Source: Actinokineospora globicatena (GTDB lineage: Bacteria > Actinomycetota > Actinomycetes > Mycobacteriales > Pseudonocardiaceae). From it: 64,000 nt of DNA. Numbering within the stretch: position 1 is the first letter of the stretch; each line of letters opens with the position of its first letter. The stretch covers positions 1,106,211 through 1,170,210 of the forward strand of contig NZ_JAMTCR010000003.1 in assembly GCF_024171945.1 (NCBI RefSeq), in the 5' to 3' direction. The notes under the pieces were generated by a model. The model saw only the letters and a list, made by a program, of their open reading frames with translations, was not told the origin of the DNA and did no database searches. This document shows positions 17,228-27,895 of the stretch, piece after piece. The translations under genes were made by a program, and so were the position numbers.

Positions 17228-20200
17228 TCACCCGGCCCCCTCGGCGGCGCGCGTCCGACGCAACACGGGCCGGGGCACGGCCGGCTCCACCAAGCTTCGC
17301 GCCACGCCGAGCACCGTCGGGTGGTCGAAGAGGTCACGGATACCCAATTCGCACCGGGTCTCGGCTCGTACGAGGCTGATCAGCCTCGTCGCCAGCAAGG
17401 AGTGACCGCCGAGCTCGAAGAAGTCGTCGTCGACTCCGACCCGTTCGACGCCGAGGACCTCCGCGAACAGGCGGCACAGGTGCCGCTCACGCGCGGTTCG
17501 AGGAGCGGTGCCCTTGGTCGACGCCCCGTAGTCCGGGGCGGGCAGCACCGCGCGGTCGACCTTCCCGTTGGGGTTGAGAGGGAACTCCGCCAGCACGACG
17601 ACTGCCGCGGGCACCATGTAGTCGGGCAGGGCACGTTGGGCGGACCGCCGCAGCGCCAGCGGATCCGACCTCGCACCGTCGGCCAAGACCACGTAGGCGA
17701 CGAGGCGCTTGTCGCCCGGCAAGTCTTCTCTCGCGACCACCACCACACCTTCGACACCGGGCAGGGCGGCCACCGCCGACTCGACCTCACCCAGCTCGAC
17801 CCGGAACCCGCGAACCTTCACCTGGAAGTCGTTGCGGCCCAGGAACTGGATGCTGCCGTCCGACAGCCATCGGGCAAGGTCGCCGGTGCGGTACATCCGA
17901 TCACCGCGGGCACTGAACGGGTCAGCGATGAACCGGGACGCGGTGAGTCCCGGGCGGTTCAGGTAGCCGCGCGCGACCTGGGTACCCGCCAGGTAGAGCT
18001 CGCCGCGCACACCCTCGGGCACCGGACGCAGAGTCTCGTCGAGGATGTAGGCGCGGGTGTTCCAGATCGGTGGGCCGATGGGCGGTGATCCGCCGCCGAG
18101 CACCACCTCCCGCGGCACCGCGCAGCCGGTTACCACGTGCGTCTCGGTCGGGCCGTAGTAGTTGAGGATCCGCAGATCCGGCAGGCGCGCCGACAACTGC
18201 TGGATCGGCCGGTGCAGGGTGAGCGCCTCACCCGCCTGCGCGATGGTGGTCAACTCGGAGAGCGCGGTACCCAACCGCTGCGCGGCCACCGCGATGCCGT
18301 TGACCGCGGGCGTCGGGGCGAACAGCTCGTTGACGCGGTCGTGGTCGAGCCAGCGGACCACCTCGTCCATGTCCTTGCGGATCTCGTCACGCGGAACGGC
18401 CACCGTCTTCCCGGAGGTCAACGCCGAGAAGATCTCCTGCGCCGCGGCGTCGAAGCTCAGCGACGCGAACTGCCCGGTGACGGTACCTGGGCCACCCGGC
18501 ACGACCTCGGCGTGCCAGGCGAGCAAGTTCACCAACGCGCGGACGGTGAACACCACCCCCTTGGGCCGTCCAGTCGACCCGGACGTGTAGATCACGTAGA
18601 CAGGGTGGTCCTGCGACAGCGGACTCAAGCGCTCGGCGTCGGCAACCGCGGCGCCGGACTCGAGTGCGCACAGTGCGCGCGACTCCGGCGCGTCCAGGAG
18701 GTGGACGGGAGCACCCTCGGGTGCCCTCGGGGTCATGGCGGCGGTGGTGAGGAGGCAGACAGGGCGGCTGTCCTCGACCATGTAGGCCGTGCGCTCGGCC
18801 GGGTAGTCGGGGTCGAGCGGCAGATAGGCGGCACCTGCCTTGACGACCGCGACCATGGCGATGATCAGGTCGATCGAGCGGGGCACGAGCAGCGCCACCG
18901 TGGCCTCCGGGCCCACGCCGCGGCCGATCAACACCCTCGCCAGTTGGTTGGACCGCGTCTCCAGCGCCGCGTAGTCCAGTTCTGCGCCCTCGTGCACGAC
19001 GGCGACCGCCCCAGGGGACCTCCTCGCCTGTGCGGCGAGCAGTTCTGGCAAGCCGCGCTGGTCGACGGGGTGCTCGGTGGCGTTCAGGTCGACCAACAGC
19101 CGGTGTCGTTCCTCAGGCGCCACCAACTCGACGCGGCTGAGCGGTTCTCCCGGGTCGCTCGCAGCGAAGTCGAGCACACGCTGGAAGTATCGGCACACGC
19201 GGCGCACGGTCTCGTGGTCGAACAGGTCAGCCGCGAACTCCACGGTGACATCGACTCCGGCGGGTGTGCCGCTGTCGGACCACCGCTCCACCAGGCTCAT
19301 GGACAGGTCGAACTTCGCCGTGGCGGGACCGCTGTCATCCACCACGACGTCCACCCCACCCACGCTGCGGGGCGCGGGCACGGTGCTCTGGTTGACCAGA
19401 AGCACTTGGAACAGCGGGTGCCTGGCCAGTGACCTCGGCGGGTTGATGGCCTCCACCAACGACTCGAACGGCAGGTCGCGGTGCTCGAGCGCGTCGAGAC
19501 CGGCTCGGCGGACGCGACCGAGCAGCGTGCGGAAATCCGGGTCGCCCGCGGTGTCGACCCGCACGACCACGGTGTTGACGAAGAACCCGACCAGGTCATC
19601 GAGCGCCGGGTGGTCTCGGCCCGCCACCGGGGTGCCCACCGGGATGTCCGTTCCGGCACCGAGCATCGTGAGCATGGCGGCCAGTGCCGCGTGGCACACC
19701 ATGAAGACGCTCGCGGCCTCGGCGCGTGCGAGGTGGACCAAGCTCTGGTGGGTCTCGGCGCTGATCCGGAAGAGCTCCGCACCACCGCGGTACGATGGGC
19801 GCGCCGACCGGGGCCGGTCATAGGGCAGGTCGAGCTGGTCGGGCAACCCCGCCAACGCGGTCCGCCAGTACGCCAACTGACGGGCGTGGACGCTACCCGC
19901 CTCGTCTGCTCCGCCGAGCAAGCGCCGCTGCCACAAGGCGTAGTCCGCGTACTGCACCGGGAGATCGGACCACGGCGGCGGCTGATCCGAGCGCCGTGCG
20001 GCGTATGCGGTGAGCAGGTCGTCCACCAGGGGTGTCATCGACCACCCGTCGACCACGATGTGGTGCACGGCCAGGACGAACTGGTGGAGATCCGCGCCGA
20101 TCGTGATCAACAGTGCCCGCACTGGCGGCCGCGACGCCAGGTCGAACCCGAGGCCAAGGAACTCGTCGCGGGCAGCGGCGGCTTCAGCGGGATCGGCGGC

Positions 20201-22207
20201 AGATCGGAGCCGGAACTCCGGCACGGACTGTTCCGGCGCGAGCACACGCTGCCACGGCTCGCCGTCCTCGGTGACCGCGAAGGCGGTGCGCAGGCTCTCG
20301 TGCCGTCCGACGAGGTCCGCCAAGGCGGCGCGCAACGCCTCGGCGTCGACGACGCCCGCGAGGTGGAGGGTGAGCGGCAGGGTGTAAGTCCCGCCCAGGT
20401 CCTCCACCTGGTCGAGGAACCACAGCCCGCGCTGCGCCGGGGAGAGCGGGATCCGACGAGGGCGCGGGCCCGCGCCGAGCAGCGGTCGGGGCACCGCGAC
20501 AACGGCCAGCTTGCGGGCAGCCGCGCGGGCGGTCGGGGCTTCGAACAGGTCGCGCAGCGAGATCTCCACGCCGAAGTCGGCGCGCAGGCGGACGACCAAC
20601 CGGGTCGCCAGCAGGGAGTGGCCGCCGAGGTCGAAGAAGTCGTCGTCGACACCCACCGCGGGAAGGCCGAGCACCTGCGCGAACAGTGAGCAGAGTCGCC
20701 GTTCGCCCTCGGTGCGCGGCACGCCGCGGCCGGTGGCACCCGAGAAGTCAGGCGCGGGCAACGCCGCCTTGTCGACCTTGCCGTTGGACGATCGGGGGAA
20801 CTCGTCCAACACCACCACGGCCGACGGCACCATGTGCGCGGGCAGGACGTCGGCCAAGGCGGCCCGCAGCGCGCGCTGCCCTACCGAAGCACCTCCGCCC
20901 GCGACCACGTAGGCGACCAACCGGCTCGCCCCCGTGTGGTCCGCGCGCGCTTGGGCCACCGCGCCGACGACGCCAGGCAACGCGGCCAGGGCTGACTCGA
21001 CCTCGCCCAACTCGACCCGGAACCCCCGGATCTTCACCTGGTCGTCAGCCCTGCCGACGAACACCAGGTCGCCATCGGGTCGGACCCGAACCAGGTCGCC
21101 GGTGCGGTACATGCGGGCCCCAGCGGGCCCGTCCGGCTCCGCGACGAACCGCTTCGCGGTCAAGCCGGCGCTGCCGACGTAGCCCCGCGCGACCCCTGCC
21201 CCGGCGAGGTAGAGCTCTCCCATCTCCCCCGCCGCGACGGGACGCATCAGCGGGTCGAGAACGTAGGCCCGCGTGCCCTTGATCGGCGTGCCGATGGTGA
21301 CCTCGCCGTCCGCGTGACCCAGCGATTTGGCCGTGGACCACACGGTCGTCTCGGTGGGGCCGTAGGCGTTGGTCACCTCCGCCCCGGTCGCGCGCAACCG
21401 CCGGGCGAGCGACTCCGACAGCGGTTCGCCGCCCACGAGCAACCGCACGCCGCTGAGGTCCAGCGGTGCTGGCGCGGCCTCCAAAACGGCCTGCCACAAG
21501 GTGGGCGTGCCCTGGACGACCGTCGGGGCGGCGCGGCCGAGCAGCGCGGCCACCCGCGCCGGGTCGCGGTGCTCGTGCTCGTCAGCCAGCACGACGCACG
21601 CCCCGGTGACCAGCGGCGCCCACACCTCCAGCTCCGCGATGTCGAACGACGTCGTGGTGACGGCCAGCAACCGATCGCCCACGCCCAACCGCAACCGGGC
21701 CGTGAACTCGGCGAGCAAGGCGGACAGGTTCCCGTGGGTGACCGCGACCCCCTTGGGCGCACCGGTGGACCCCGAGGTGAACCGGATGTAGGCCAGGTGC
21801 TCAGCGGCGAGGTCAACGGCGAGGTCCGCACCACCTCCGGTGGGGCCGTCCGCGACCTGGGTCAGCACGAGCACCGGGTCGGCCACCGCCACGACCGCGG
21901 CTCTCCTGGCCTCGGGGTGGTGCGGGTCCAGGGGCAGACAAGCGGATCCGGCTTTCGCCACGGCGACCAGCGCGACCACCAAGCGGACCGACCTGCGCAC
22001 CACCACCGCCACCGACCGCTCCGACCGAGCACCGCAGGCGATCAGATCGCGCGCCAACCAGGTGGCCCAGTGGTCGAGTTCGGCGTAGGTCAGGGTCTCG
22101 CCCGCGCACTCGACCGCGACCGCGTGCGGTGTGCGGCGCGCCTGGTCCTCGAACCGCCGCACCGGGATCGGGCGGTTCGGGTCGCGGCCATCGGTTCCGG
22201 AGCTCAT
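17228..22207 (-). CDS. Non-ribosomal peptide synthetase, A-T-C-A-T
   Basis: 1659 residues from ATG 22207 (AGGAGTGCCC upstream; ATGA overlap with the previous NRPS stop). Domains: A1 (25-500), T1 (DLGGHSLL, Ser about 532), LCL-like C (HHIVVDGW about 712), A2 (YTSGSTGRPKG about 1214), T2 (ELGGHSLL, Ser about 1602). It has no starter C and no TE. The pocket residues I align for A1 are D-I-L-Q-L-G-A-V, close to the glycine code DILQLGLI. A2 gives D-A-Q-F-A-A-Y-V, which resembles proline-type codes (DVQFIAHV) only loosely. It thus loads and joins two amino acids, probably upstream of the TE-bearing NRPS. Substrate calls are manual and tentative. Confidence 0.9.
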   Translation of the reverse strand: MSSGTDGRDPNRPIPVRRFEDQARRTPHAVAVECAGETLTYAELDHWATWLARDLIACGARSERSVAVVVRRSVRLVVALVAVAKAGSACLPLDPHHPEARRAAVVAVADPVLVLTQVADGPTGGGADLAVDLAAEHLAYIRFTSGSTGAPKGVAVTHGNLSALLAEFTARLRLGVGDRLLAVTTTSFDIAELEVWAPLVTGACVVLADEHEHRDPARVAALLGRAAPTVVQGTPTLWQAVLEAAPAPLDLSGVRLLVGGEPLSESLARRLRATGAEVTNAYGPTETTVWSTAKSLGHADGEVTIGTPIKGTRAYVLDPLMRPVAAGEMGELYLAGAGVARGYVGSAGLTAKRFVAEPDGPAGARMYRTGDLVRVRPDGDLVFVGRADDQVKIRGFRVELGEVESALAALPGVVGAVAQARADHTGASRLVAYVVAGGGASVGQRALRAALADVLPAHMVPSAVVVLDEFPRSSNGKVDKAALPAPDFSGATGRGVPRTEGERRLCSLFAQVLGLPAVGVDDDFFDLGGHSLLATRLVVRLRADFGVEISLRDLFEAPTARAAARKLAVVAVPRPLLGAGPRPRRIPLSPAQRGLWFLDQVEDLGGTYTLPLTLHLAGVVDAEALRAALADLVGRHESLRTAFAVTEDGEPWQRVLAPEQSVPEFRLRSAADPAEAAAARDEFLGLGFDLASRPPVRALLITIGADLHQFVLAVHHIVVDGWSMTPLVDDLLTAYAARRSDQPPPWSDLPVQYADYALWQRRLLGGADEAGSVHARQLAYWRTALAGLPDQLDLPYDRPRSARPSYRGGAELFRISAETHQSLVHLARAEAASVFMVCHAALAAMLTMLGAGTDIPVGTPVAGRDHPALDDLVGFFVNTVVVRVDTAGDPDFRTLLGRVRRAGLDALEHRDLPFESLVEAINPPRSLARHPLFQVLLVNQSTVPAPRSVGGVDVVVDDSGPATAKFDLSMSLVERWSDSGTPAGVDVTVEFAADLFDHETVRRVCRYFQRVLDFAASDPGEPLSRVELVAPEERHRLLVDLNATEHPVDQRGLPELLAAQARRSPGAVAVVHEGAELDYAALETRSNQLARVLIGRGVGPEATVALLVPRSIDLIIAMVAVVKAGAAYLPLDPDYPAERTAYMVEDSRPVCLLTTAAMTPRAPEGAPVHLLDAPESRALCALESGAAVADAERLSPLSQDHPVYVIYTSGSTGRPKGVVFTVRALVNLLAWHAEVVPGGPGTVTGQFASLSFDAAAQEIFSALTSGKTVAVPRDEIRKDMDEVVRWLDHDRVNELFAPTPAVNGIAVAAQRLGTALSELTTIAQAGEALTLHRPIQQLSARLPDLRILNYYGPTETHVVTGCAVPREVVLGGGSPPIGPPIWNTRAYILDETLRPVPEGVRGELYLAGTQVARGYLNRPGLTASRFIADPFSARGDRMYRTGDLARWLSDGSIQFLGRNDFQVKVRGFRVELGEVESAVAALPGVEGVVVVAREDLPGDKRLVAYVVLADGARSDPLALRRSAQRALPDYMVPAAVVVLAEFPLNPNGKVDRAVLPAPDYGASTKGTAPRTARERHLCRLFAEVLGVERVGVDDDFFELGGHSLLATRLISLVRAETRCELGIRDLFDHPTVLGVARSLVEPAVPRPVLRRTRAAEGAG

Positions 22208-25200
22208 GGGCACTCCTGGGTGGTCGTCGCGGCGAGAACCTCGTGCAGGACCGCACCGGTCGCCGCGGCCGCCGAGGTGAACATCTCGTGGTGCTCGCAG
22301 TCGACGACGCGCACGTCGACCCGTCCGGTGGCGTGCTCCCGCCACGCCGAGGCCTGCCCGCCCTGGCTCACTCGCTCGCTCGCGGCGGCCACGAGCGTCA
22401 GGTCACCGTCGAAGACGGGGTGCGTCGCGCTGTAGTGGATGCGCAAGTTGTTGACGCCGACCGAGACCACGGTCCGCACGACCTCGTCCGAGGCGCCCGC
22501 CAGCACCGGCGCGTGCGCGCGCGGGTCGTCAACCGCGTGGCGGCGCCCACCCGCGAGGTTCACCAGCGCCTCTGCCAACAGCCGCTCCCGCGCGGGCGGC
22601 TCGTCGACGGCGTTGGGGAAGCTGTCGAAAACCAGCAGCACCGGGACCTCCTCACCCGAGTCCCGCAGGCGGGCTGCCACGGCGTGGGCGACGATCCCCC
22701 CGAAGGACCACCCCAGCAACCGGTACGGTCCACGCGGCGAGATGGCCCGCACCCTCGCCACGTAGTCGTCGACGATCTCCGCGAGCGATGCGGGCAGTGC
22801 CGAGTCCGGCTCAAGCCCGCGCGACTGCAGTGCGTACACCGGGTACTGCCGCGGGACCGAGTCGAGCACCCGGTAGTAGCACCAGCTCAGCCCGGTGCCC
22901 GGGTGGACGAAGAACACGGGATCGGCCTCGCCCGTCGCTCGCAGCACCAGCACCGGTTCGCCGAGCCCGGGCCCTGGCCGGTCGAACTCGCCCGCGAGTG
23001 CCGCGACCGTCGGGGAGCGGAACACCGCCTCGACCGGCAGGTCCGCACCAGTGGCCGCGCGCACCGCGCGGACGAGGCGGATGGCGAGCATCGAGTGCCC
23101 GCCAAGGGCGAAGAAGTCATCGTCCACGCGGACCTGCGGCAGATCGAGCAGGTCGCAGAAGACCCGGGCGAGCGCCACCTCGGTCGGTGTGCCCGGTGGG
23201 CGTCCGGTGGTCCCGGCCGAGGCAGGGCTGGGGGCAGGCAGCGCGGACCGGTCAACCTTGCCGTTCGTGCCGAGTGGAAGGCTGTCGAGGACCGTGATGG
23301 TGTCCGGCAGCACTCCTGCGGGCAGTCGGGCGGCCAACCTCAAGCGCAAGGCGGCAGGGTCGAGCACCCGGTCGGCGGCGCCGACGGCGTAGACGGCCAG
23401 CCGTTGGTCATCGCGCAGCACGGCACACGCTGCGGCCACCCCACTCGCGGCCAGCAGCACGGCCTCGACCTCGTCGAGCTCAAGCCGCTGCCCCCGCAGT
23501 TTCACCTGCCGGTCGTCGCGCCCGGCGTAGACCAACGCGCCGTCAGCGCGCCAGCGCGCCAAGTCGCCGGTCCAGTACATCCGCTCGCCTGGTCCACCAT
23601 GCGGGTCCGCGCAGAACCGGCTCGCGGTGAGCGGCGTGTTGCCCACGTAGCCGTCCGCCAGTTGCACCCCGGTCAGGTAGAGCTGACCGACGACACCGAC
23701 CGGGCACGGGCGCAACCGCTCGTCGAGCACGCGGACGCCGGTGTTGGCTATCGGTTCGCCGATGGGCACCGCGCCTACCTCGCCGACAGCGCAACGGTGT
23801 GCGGTCACGTCGACCGCGGCCTCCGTCGGGCCGTACAGGTTGTCGACGACCACGCCCGGGAGGACGTCGCTACAGCGGTCGACCAGGTCCCTGGTGAGCT
23901 CCTCGCCGCTGCACACGACCCACCGCAGCCCGGTGCAGTCCGCCGCCACGGGCTCGGCGAGGAACTCGCGCAGCACCGAGGGGACGAAGTGCGCCACCGC
24001 GACCCGCTGGGCGACGATCAGGCGGGCCAGCCGGGCCGGGTCACGGTGCTCCCCAGGGGCGGCGAGCACCAGGGTCGCGCCGGTGCGCAGCGGCCAGAAC
24101 AGCTCCCAGATCGACACGTCGAACCCGACCGGGGTCTTGTGCAGGACCCGGTCCCCCGCGACCAAGCCGTAGTTCTCCTGCATCCACCGCAGTCGGTTGT
24201 CGATGGCGCGGTGGGCGACCACGACGCCCTTCGGAGCGCCGGTGGTCCCCGAGGTGTAGAGGACGTACGCGGGCAAGAGTGGGTCTGTCGTCGCGGGCAG
24301 CGGCCCCAGCGACCACCTCGCGTGCTGGGTGATGTCCAGGACAGGAACCCCGGGGGCGAGCGGAACGGGCACGCCGTCGCTGCCCGCCACCACGCAGGCC
24401 GGACTGGCGTCGCGCAGTTGGTGCGCCACCCGCGCCGGGGGCACGTCCGGATCGAGGGGCAGGTACGCCGCGCCTGCTCGTAGCACCGCCATCAGCGCGA
24501 CCACCAACGACGTCGATCGTGGAAGGGCGATCGCGACGACGGAGCCAGGCCGCACCCCCAGGCCCGCCAGCGCGCCCGCCAGTCGGTCGGCTCGGGCGAC
24601 GAGATCGGCATAGGTCGTCTCACGGGCCCCGTCAACGACGGCGACGGCCCCCGGGCAGCGGCGCGCCTGGGTCCACACTGGACCGTGCAGGGTGTCGACG
24701 GGGTAAGGGCGAGCCGTCGACACCCACTCGGACAGCACCCGGGTGCGCTCACCGGGCAGCAGCACGTCGATGTCGCCGAGTCGCGTGCCCGGTTCGGCGG
24801 TGACGATGTCGACGAGCAGGGCCAAGCGGTCCACCAGTGCGACCACCGTGTCCTCGTCGAACAGGTCGACCGCGTACTCCACATACCCGCTCAGGCCCCG
24901 CGGCGCGCGCGCGTCGTCGTAGTGGTCGACGAGCTGGAACGTGAGGTCCACCTTGGCCGCGGGCAGGACGACCTCGTGCGGGCGCGCCGACACCGAGCCG
25001 AAGTCCACATCGGCGCGCTCGACGTTCTCCAGCACCAGCATCACCTGGAACAACGGGTGGTGGGCCAGCCCACGCGGGGGGTTGAGCGCCTCCACGACGC
25101 GGTCGAACGGCAGGTCCTGGTTCTCCTGGGCGTCGAGGTCGACCTCCCGCACCCGGTGCAGCAGGTCGAGGAACGCGGGGTCACCAGAGGTGTCCACGCG

Positions 25201-26106
25201 CACCACGACGGTGTTGGCGAAGAGCCCGACGAGATCGGCGAGCCCGTCCTCCGTCCGTCCCGCGAGGACGGTGCCGATCGGGATGTCGGTGCCCGCGCCG
25301 AGCCTGGTCACCAGCGCGGCCAACGCCGCGTGGACGACCATGAACACCGAGCACCCAGCCGCCCTGGCCAGTTCGGCCACGGCGCGGTGCCTGCGGGCGG
25401 GCCACTGGATCGGCACGTGGGCGCCGGTGCGGCGCCGAGTCCCCAGCCGCGGCCGGTCCACCGGCAACCTCAGCACCTCGCCGAGCCCGGCGAGGGTATC
25501 GCGCCAGAACGATACTTGGCGCTCACCGAGGCTCTCGGGGTCGTCACGTGAACCGAGCAACTCCCGTTGCCACAGCGCGTAATCCGCGTATCGGATGGGA
25601 GGATCAGCCAGGTTCGGGCAGACCTGGCCCCCGGCGTGCGAGCGGTAGGCGGCGGACAGGTCCGCCAAGAGCGGACGCATCGACCACCCATCCGCGGCGA
25701 TGTGGTGCAGGGTGAGCAGCAAGACCGCGCGATCCGGTGCGAGAGTGAACAAGGTGGCGCGCAACGGCGGCACACGCTCGATGTCGAAGGGGGTGCTCGC
25801 GGCGTCGCGCAACGACTCGTCCAGCTCCGCCTCCGGCACGACGACAACAGCCAAACCCGGTCGCGCAGCTTCCGGCGCCAAGACCACCTGTACGGGTTCA
25901 CCGTCGACTTCCGGGAAGACGGTCCGCAGCGGCTCGTGCCGCCGAACCAGGTCAGCCAACGCCGCACGCAGTGCGGCCACGTCCAGGTCGCCGTCGAGCG
26001 CCACCGCCACGGGCAGGTGGTAGGCGGTGTCGGGGCCGTGCAAGCGGTGGAGGAACCACAGTCCGCGTTGCGCGTGGGAAGGTGGGTAGGGCTGTTCCTC
26101 ACTCAT
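22204..26106 (-). CDS. Non-ribosomal peptide synthetase, C-A-T-TE
   Basis: 1300 residues. Condensation domain with HHIAADGW (about 135), adenylation domain with YTSGTTGAPKG (about 619), carrier domain ALGGHSML (Ser about 1004) and type I thioesterase with GWSFGG (Ser about 1133) and a late His (CEHHEMF). The A-domain pocket reads D-V-W-H-V-S-L-V, the serine code (DVWHLSLVDK type) with one conservative change. It is the terminal module, adding Ser and releasing the peptide by hydrolysis or cyclisation. It overlaps the ABC transporter stop upstream (26099-26106) and the next NRPS start downstream. Confidence 0.92.
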   Translation of the reverse strand: MSEEQPYPPSHAQRGLWFLHRLHGPDTAYHLPVAVALDGDLDVAALRAALADLVRRHEPLRTVFPEVDGEPVQVVLAPEAARPGLAVVVVPEAELDESLRDAASTPFDIERVPPLRATLFTLAPDRAVLLLTLHHIAADGWSMRPLLADLSAAYRSHAGGQVCPNLADPPIRYADYALWQRELLGSRDDPESLGERQVSFWRDTLAGLGEVLRLPVDRPRLGTRRRTGAHVPIQWPARRHRAVAELARAAGCSVFMVVHAALAALVTRLGAGTDIPIGTVLAGRTEDGLADLVGLFANTVVVRVDTSGDPAFLDLLHRVREVDLDAQENQDLPFDRVVEALNPPRGLAHHPLFQVMLVLENVERADVDFGSVSARPHEVVLPAAKVDLTFQLVDHYDDARAPRGLSGYVEYAVDLFDEDTVVALVDRLALLVDIVTAEPGTRLGDIDVLLPGERTRVLSEWVSTARPYPVDTLHGPVWTQARRCPGAVAVVDGARETTYADLVARADRLAGALAGLGVRPGSVVAIALPRSTSLVVALMAVLRAGAAYLPLDPDVPPARVAHQLRDASPACVVAGSDGVPVPLAPGVPVLDITQHARWSLGPLPATTDPLLPAYVLYTSGTTGAPKGVVVAHRAIDNRLRWMQENYGLVAGDRVLHKTPVGFDVSIWELFWPLRTGATLVLAAPGEHRDPARLARLIVAQRVAVAHFVPSVLREFLAEPVAADCTGLRWVVCSGEELTRDLVDRCSDVLPGVVVDNLYGPTEAAVDVTAHRCAVGEVGAVPIGEPIANTGVRVLDERLRPCPVGVVGQLYLTGVQLADGYVGNTPLTASRFCADPHGGPGERMYWTGDLARWRADGALVYAGRDDRQVKLRGQRLELDEVEAVLLAASGVAAACAVLRDDQRLAVYAVGAADRVLDPAALRLRLAARLPAGVLPDTITVLDSLPLGTNGKVDRSALPAPSPASAGTTGRPPGTPTEVALARVFCDLLDLPQVRVDDDFFALGGHSMLAIRLVRAVRAATGADLPVEAVFRSPTVAALAGEFDRPGPGLGEPVLVLRATGEADPVFFVHPGTGLSWCYYRVLDSVPRQYPVYALQSRGLEPDSALPASLAEIVDDYVARVRAISPRGPYRLLGWSFGGIVAHAVAARLRDSGEEVPVLLVFDSFPNAVDEPPARERLLAEALVNLAGGRRHAVDDPRAHAPVLAGASDEVVRTVVSVGVNNLRIHYSATHPVFDGDLTLVAAASERVSQGGQASAWREHATGRVDVRVVDCEHHEMFTSAAAATGAVLHEVLAATTTQECP

Positions 26107-27895
26107 CCGGCGTCCGTCCGGCTGTGTACGCGCGGCTCTGGGTGCGGTATAGGTCGGCGTAGTGCCCGCCCGCCGCCATCAGCTGCTCGTGGCTGCCCTC
26201 CTGGACCACCGACCCGGCCGCGAGCACCACGATGTGGTCGGCCATTCGAACGGTCGAGAAGCGGTGCGACACCAGCAGGGTGATGCTCCCCGCCGCGGTG
26301 CGGTCCGCGCGGCCCGCACCGACGAACCGCTCGTACAGGTCGTGCTCGGACTGCGGGTCGAGCGCGGCGGTCGGCTCGTCGAGGATGGCCAGCAGCGGCG
26401 TCGCTCGCATCAGCGCCCGGCCGGTGGCCAGGCGCTGCCACTGGCCGTGGGAGAGGTCCGCGCCGCCGAACACCCGGCCGAGTCGGGTGTCGAACCCCGC
26501 CGGGAGACCGGCGACGACGGTGTCCGCGTTGGCCGCGGCCGCGGCGCGGGCGACGGCGGGCCGGTCGTCGACGTGCGGCAGGTCGCCGAGCCCGATCGCC
26601 TGGCCCGCGCTCACCTGCGGTTGCCAGAAGTCCTGGAAGGCCGCGCTGGTCCTGGACCGCCACGCGTCCAGGTCGATCGCGCGCAATGCCGTCCCGTCCA
26701 CCTCGATGTCGCCGCTGGTCGGCTCGTACATGCCGGTCAGGAGCTTCACCAGGGAGGTCTTGCCCGCGCCGTTGAACCCGACCACCGCGACCGTGGTCCC
26801 GGCGCGCAGGAACAGGTTCACGTCCTGGAGCACCGGGGTGTCCGTGCCGGGGTACGCGAAGCTGACCCCCCGCAGGTGGATGCCGTCGGCGAGCCGTGCC
26901 GGGACGAGGTCGATCCCGGTGTGCCGCCGGTCGGCGGCGTGCCGCTCCAGCCAGGTGAACTGGGCCATGACGTGGCGGCCCTCAGCGAGCTGGGTGGAGC
27001 CCTCCACGGTGTTGTTCAGCTGCGTCCTGAGGTAGGTCGACAGGCCCGCCACCATCAGCAGGTCGCCGGGTGTGCGCTCGCCCCGCGCCACGAGCAGCGC
27101 GACGAAGGCCAGTGCTCCGATGTAGCCGAGGGCGAACAGCGCCCAGCCCGCGGCCCGCCACAACGCGGCCCGCCTGCCCGCGCGGACGAGCACCTCGGTC
27201 GCCTCGTCCCAGAAGGCGGTGGCCGCCGAGCTGACCGCCGCCGAGCTGCCGCTGATCCGCAACTCCTTGGCCGCGCCCGCGTCGGTGGCCATGCGGTGCA
27301 ACCGCGCCTCTCGGCGCTCGGCCCCGGCCACGGCAGTCCTGGCCCGCCCGATGACACCGCTGGCGCGCCGCGCGCAGACCAGCGGGGGGATCGCGAACAG
27401 CACCAGCAGCACCAGCGCCGGGTGGACCAGGGCGAGCAGCCAGGCGCTGAGCAGCAGGCTCAACACCGACGACGCGGCGCCGACCGCGCCCCAGCAGGCA
27501 CCGGCCAGGGTCTCGGTGCCGCGGCGGATCTGGCTCAACCGGTCGAGGTACTCGGCGCGTTCGAGGTGCTCCACGGTGGGCACCCCGCCGGTGAGCCGGA
27601 ACAACCGCTGCGACAGCACGAGGTCCACGCGTTCGGTCAGGTCGACCTCGACGTTGTGCTGCACCCGCTCGACGGCGGCCATCGCGGCGTAGGCCAGTGC
27701 CCCGAGCAGCGCCGCCCAGAGCACCATGGCGGGGGCGGCGCGCGCCGAGTCGGCCAACCAGCGGACGCTGAGCCCGCTGGCGGCGACGGAAACGGAGTTC
27801 ACGCAAGCCAGCACCACCACGAGCACGGTGGCCTTCGCGTCGGCGGCGTAGGCGAGGCGCAGGATGCTGCCCACCACGGTGGGCCTGCCGCTCAT
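26099..27895 (-). CDS. ABC half-transporter (membrane plus ATPase domains)
   Basis: 598 residues: a six-helix membrane domain (about 1-310), then an ATPase with Walker A VVGFNGAGKTSL, signature DLSHGQWQR (His in place of the usual Gly), Walker B LLAILDEPTAALDP and the switch His in LLVSHRFSTV. The FQDFWQPQ Q-loop is typical of peptide and lantibiotic-type exporters. It probably forms a heterodimer with the next transporter to export the NRPS product. ATGA overlap at 27892-27895. Confidence 0.85.
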   Translation of the reverse strand: MSGRPTVVGSILRLAYAADAKATVLVVVLACVNSVSVAASGLSVRWLADSARAAPAMVLWAALLGALAYAAMAAVERVQHNVEVDLTERVDLVLSQRLFRLTGGVPTVEHLERAEYLDRLSQIRRGTETLAGACWGAVGAASSVLSLLLSAWLLALVHPALVLLVLFAIPPLVCARRASGVIGRARTAVAGAERREARLHRMATDAGAAKELRISGSSAAVSSAATAFWDEATEVLVRAGRRAALWRAAGWALFALGYIGALAFVALLVARGERTPGDLLMVAGLSTYLRTQLNNTVEGSTQLAEGRHVMAQFTWLERHAADRRHTGIDLVPARLADGIHLRGVSFAYPGTDTPVLQDVNLFLRAGTTVAVVGFNGAGKTSLVKLLTGMYEPTSGDIEVDGTALRAIDLDAWRSRTSAAFQDFWQPQVSAGQAIGLGDLPHVDDRPAVARAAAAANADTVVAGLPAGFDTRLGRVFGGADLSHGQWQRLATGRALMRATPLLAILDEPTAALDPQSEHDLYERFVGAGRADRTAAGSITLLVSHRFSTVRMADHIVVLAAGSVVQEGSHEQLMAAGGHYADLYRTQSRAYTAGRTPDE

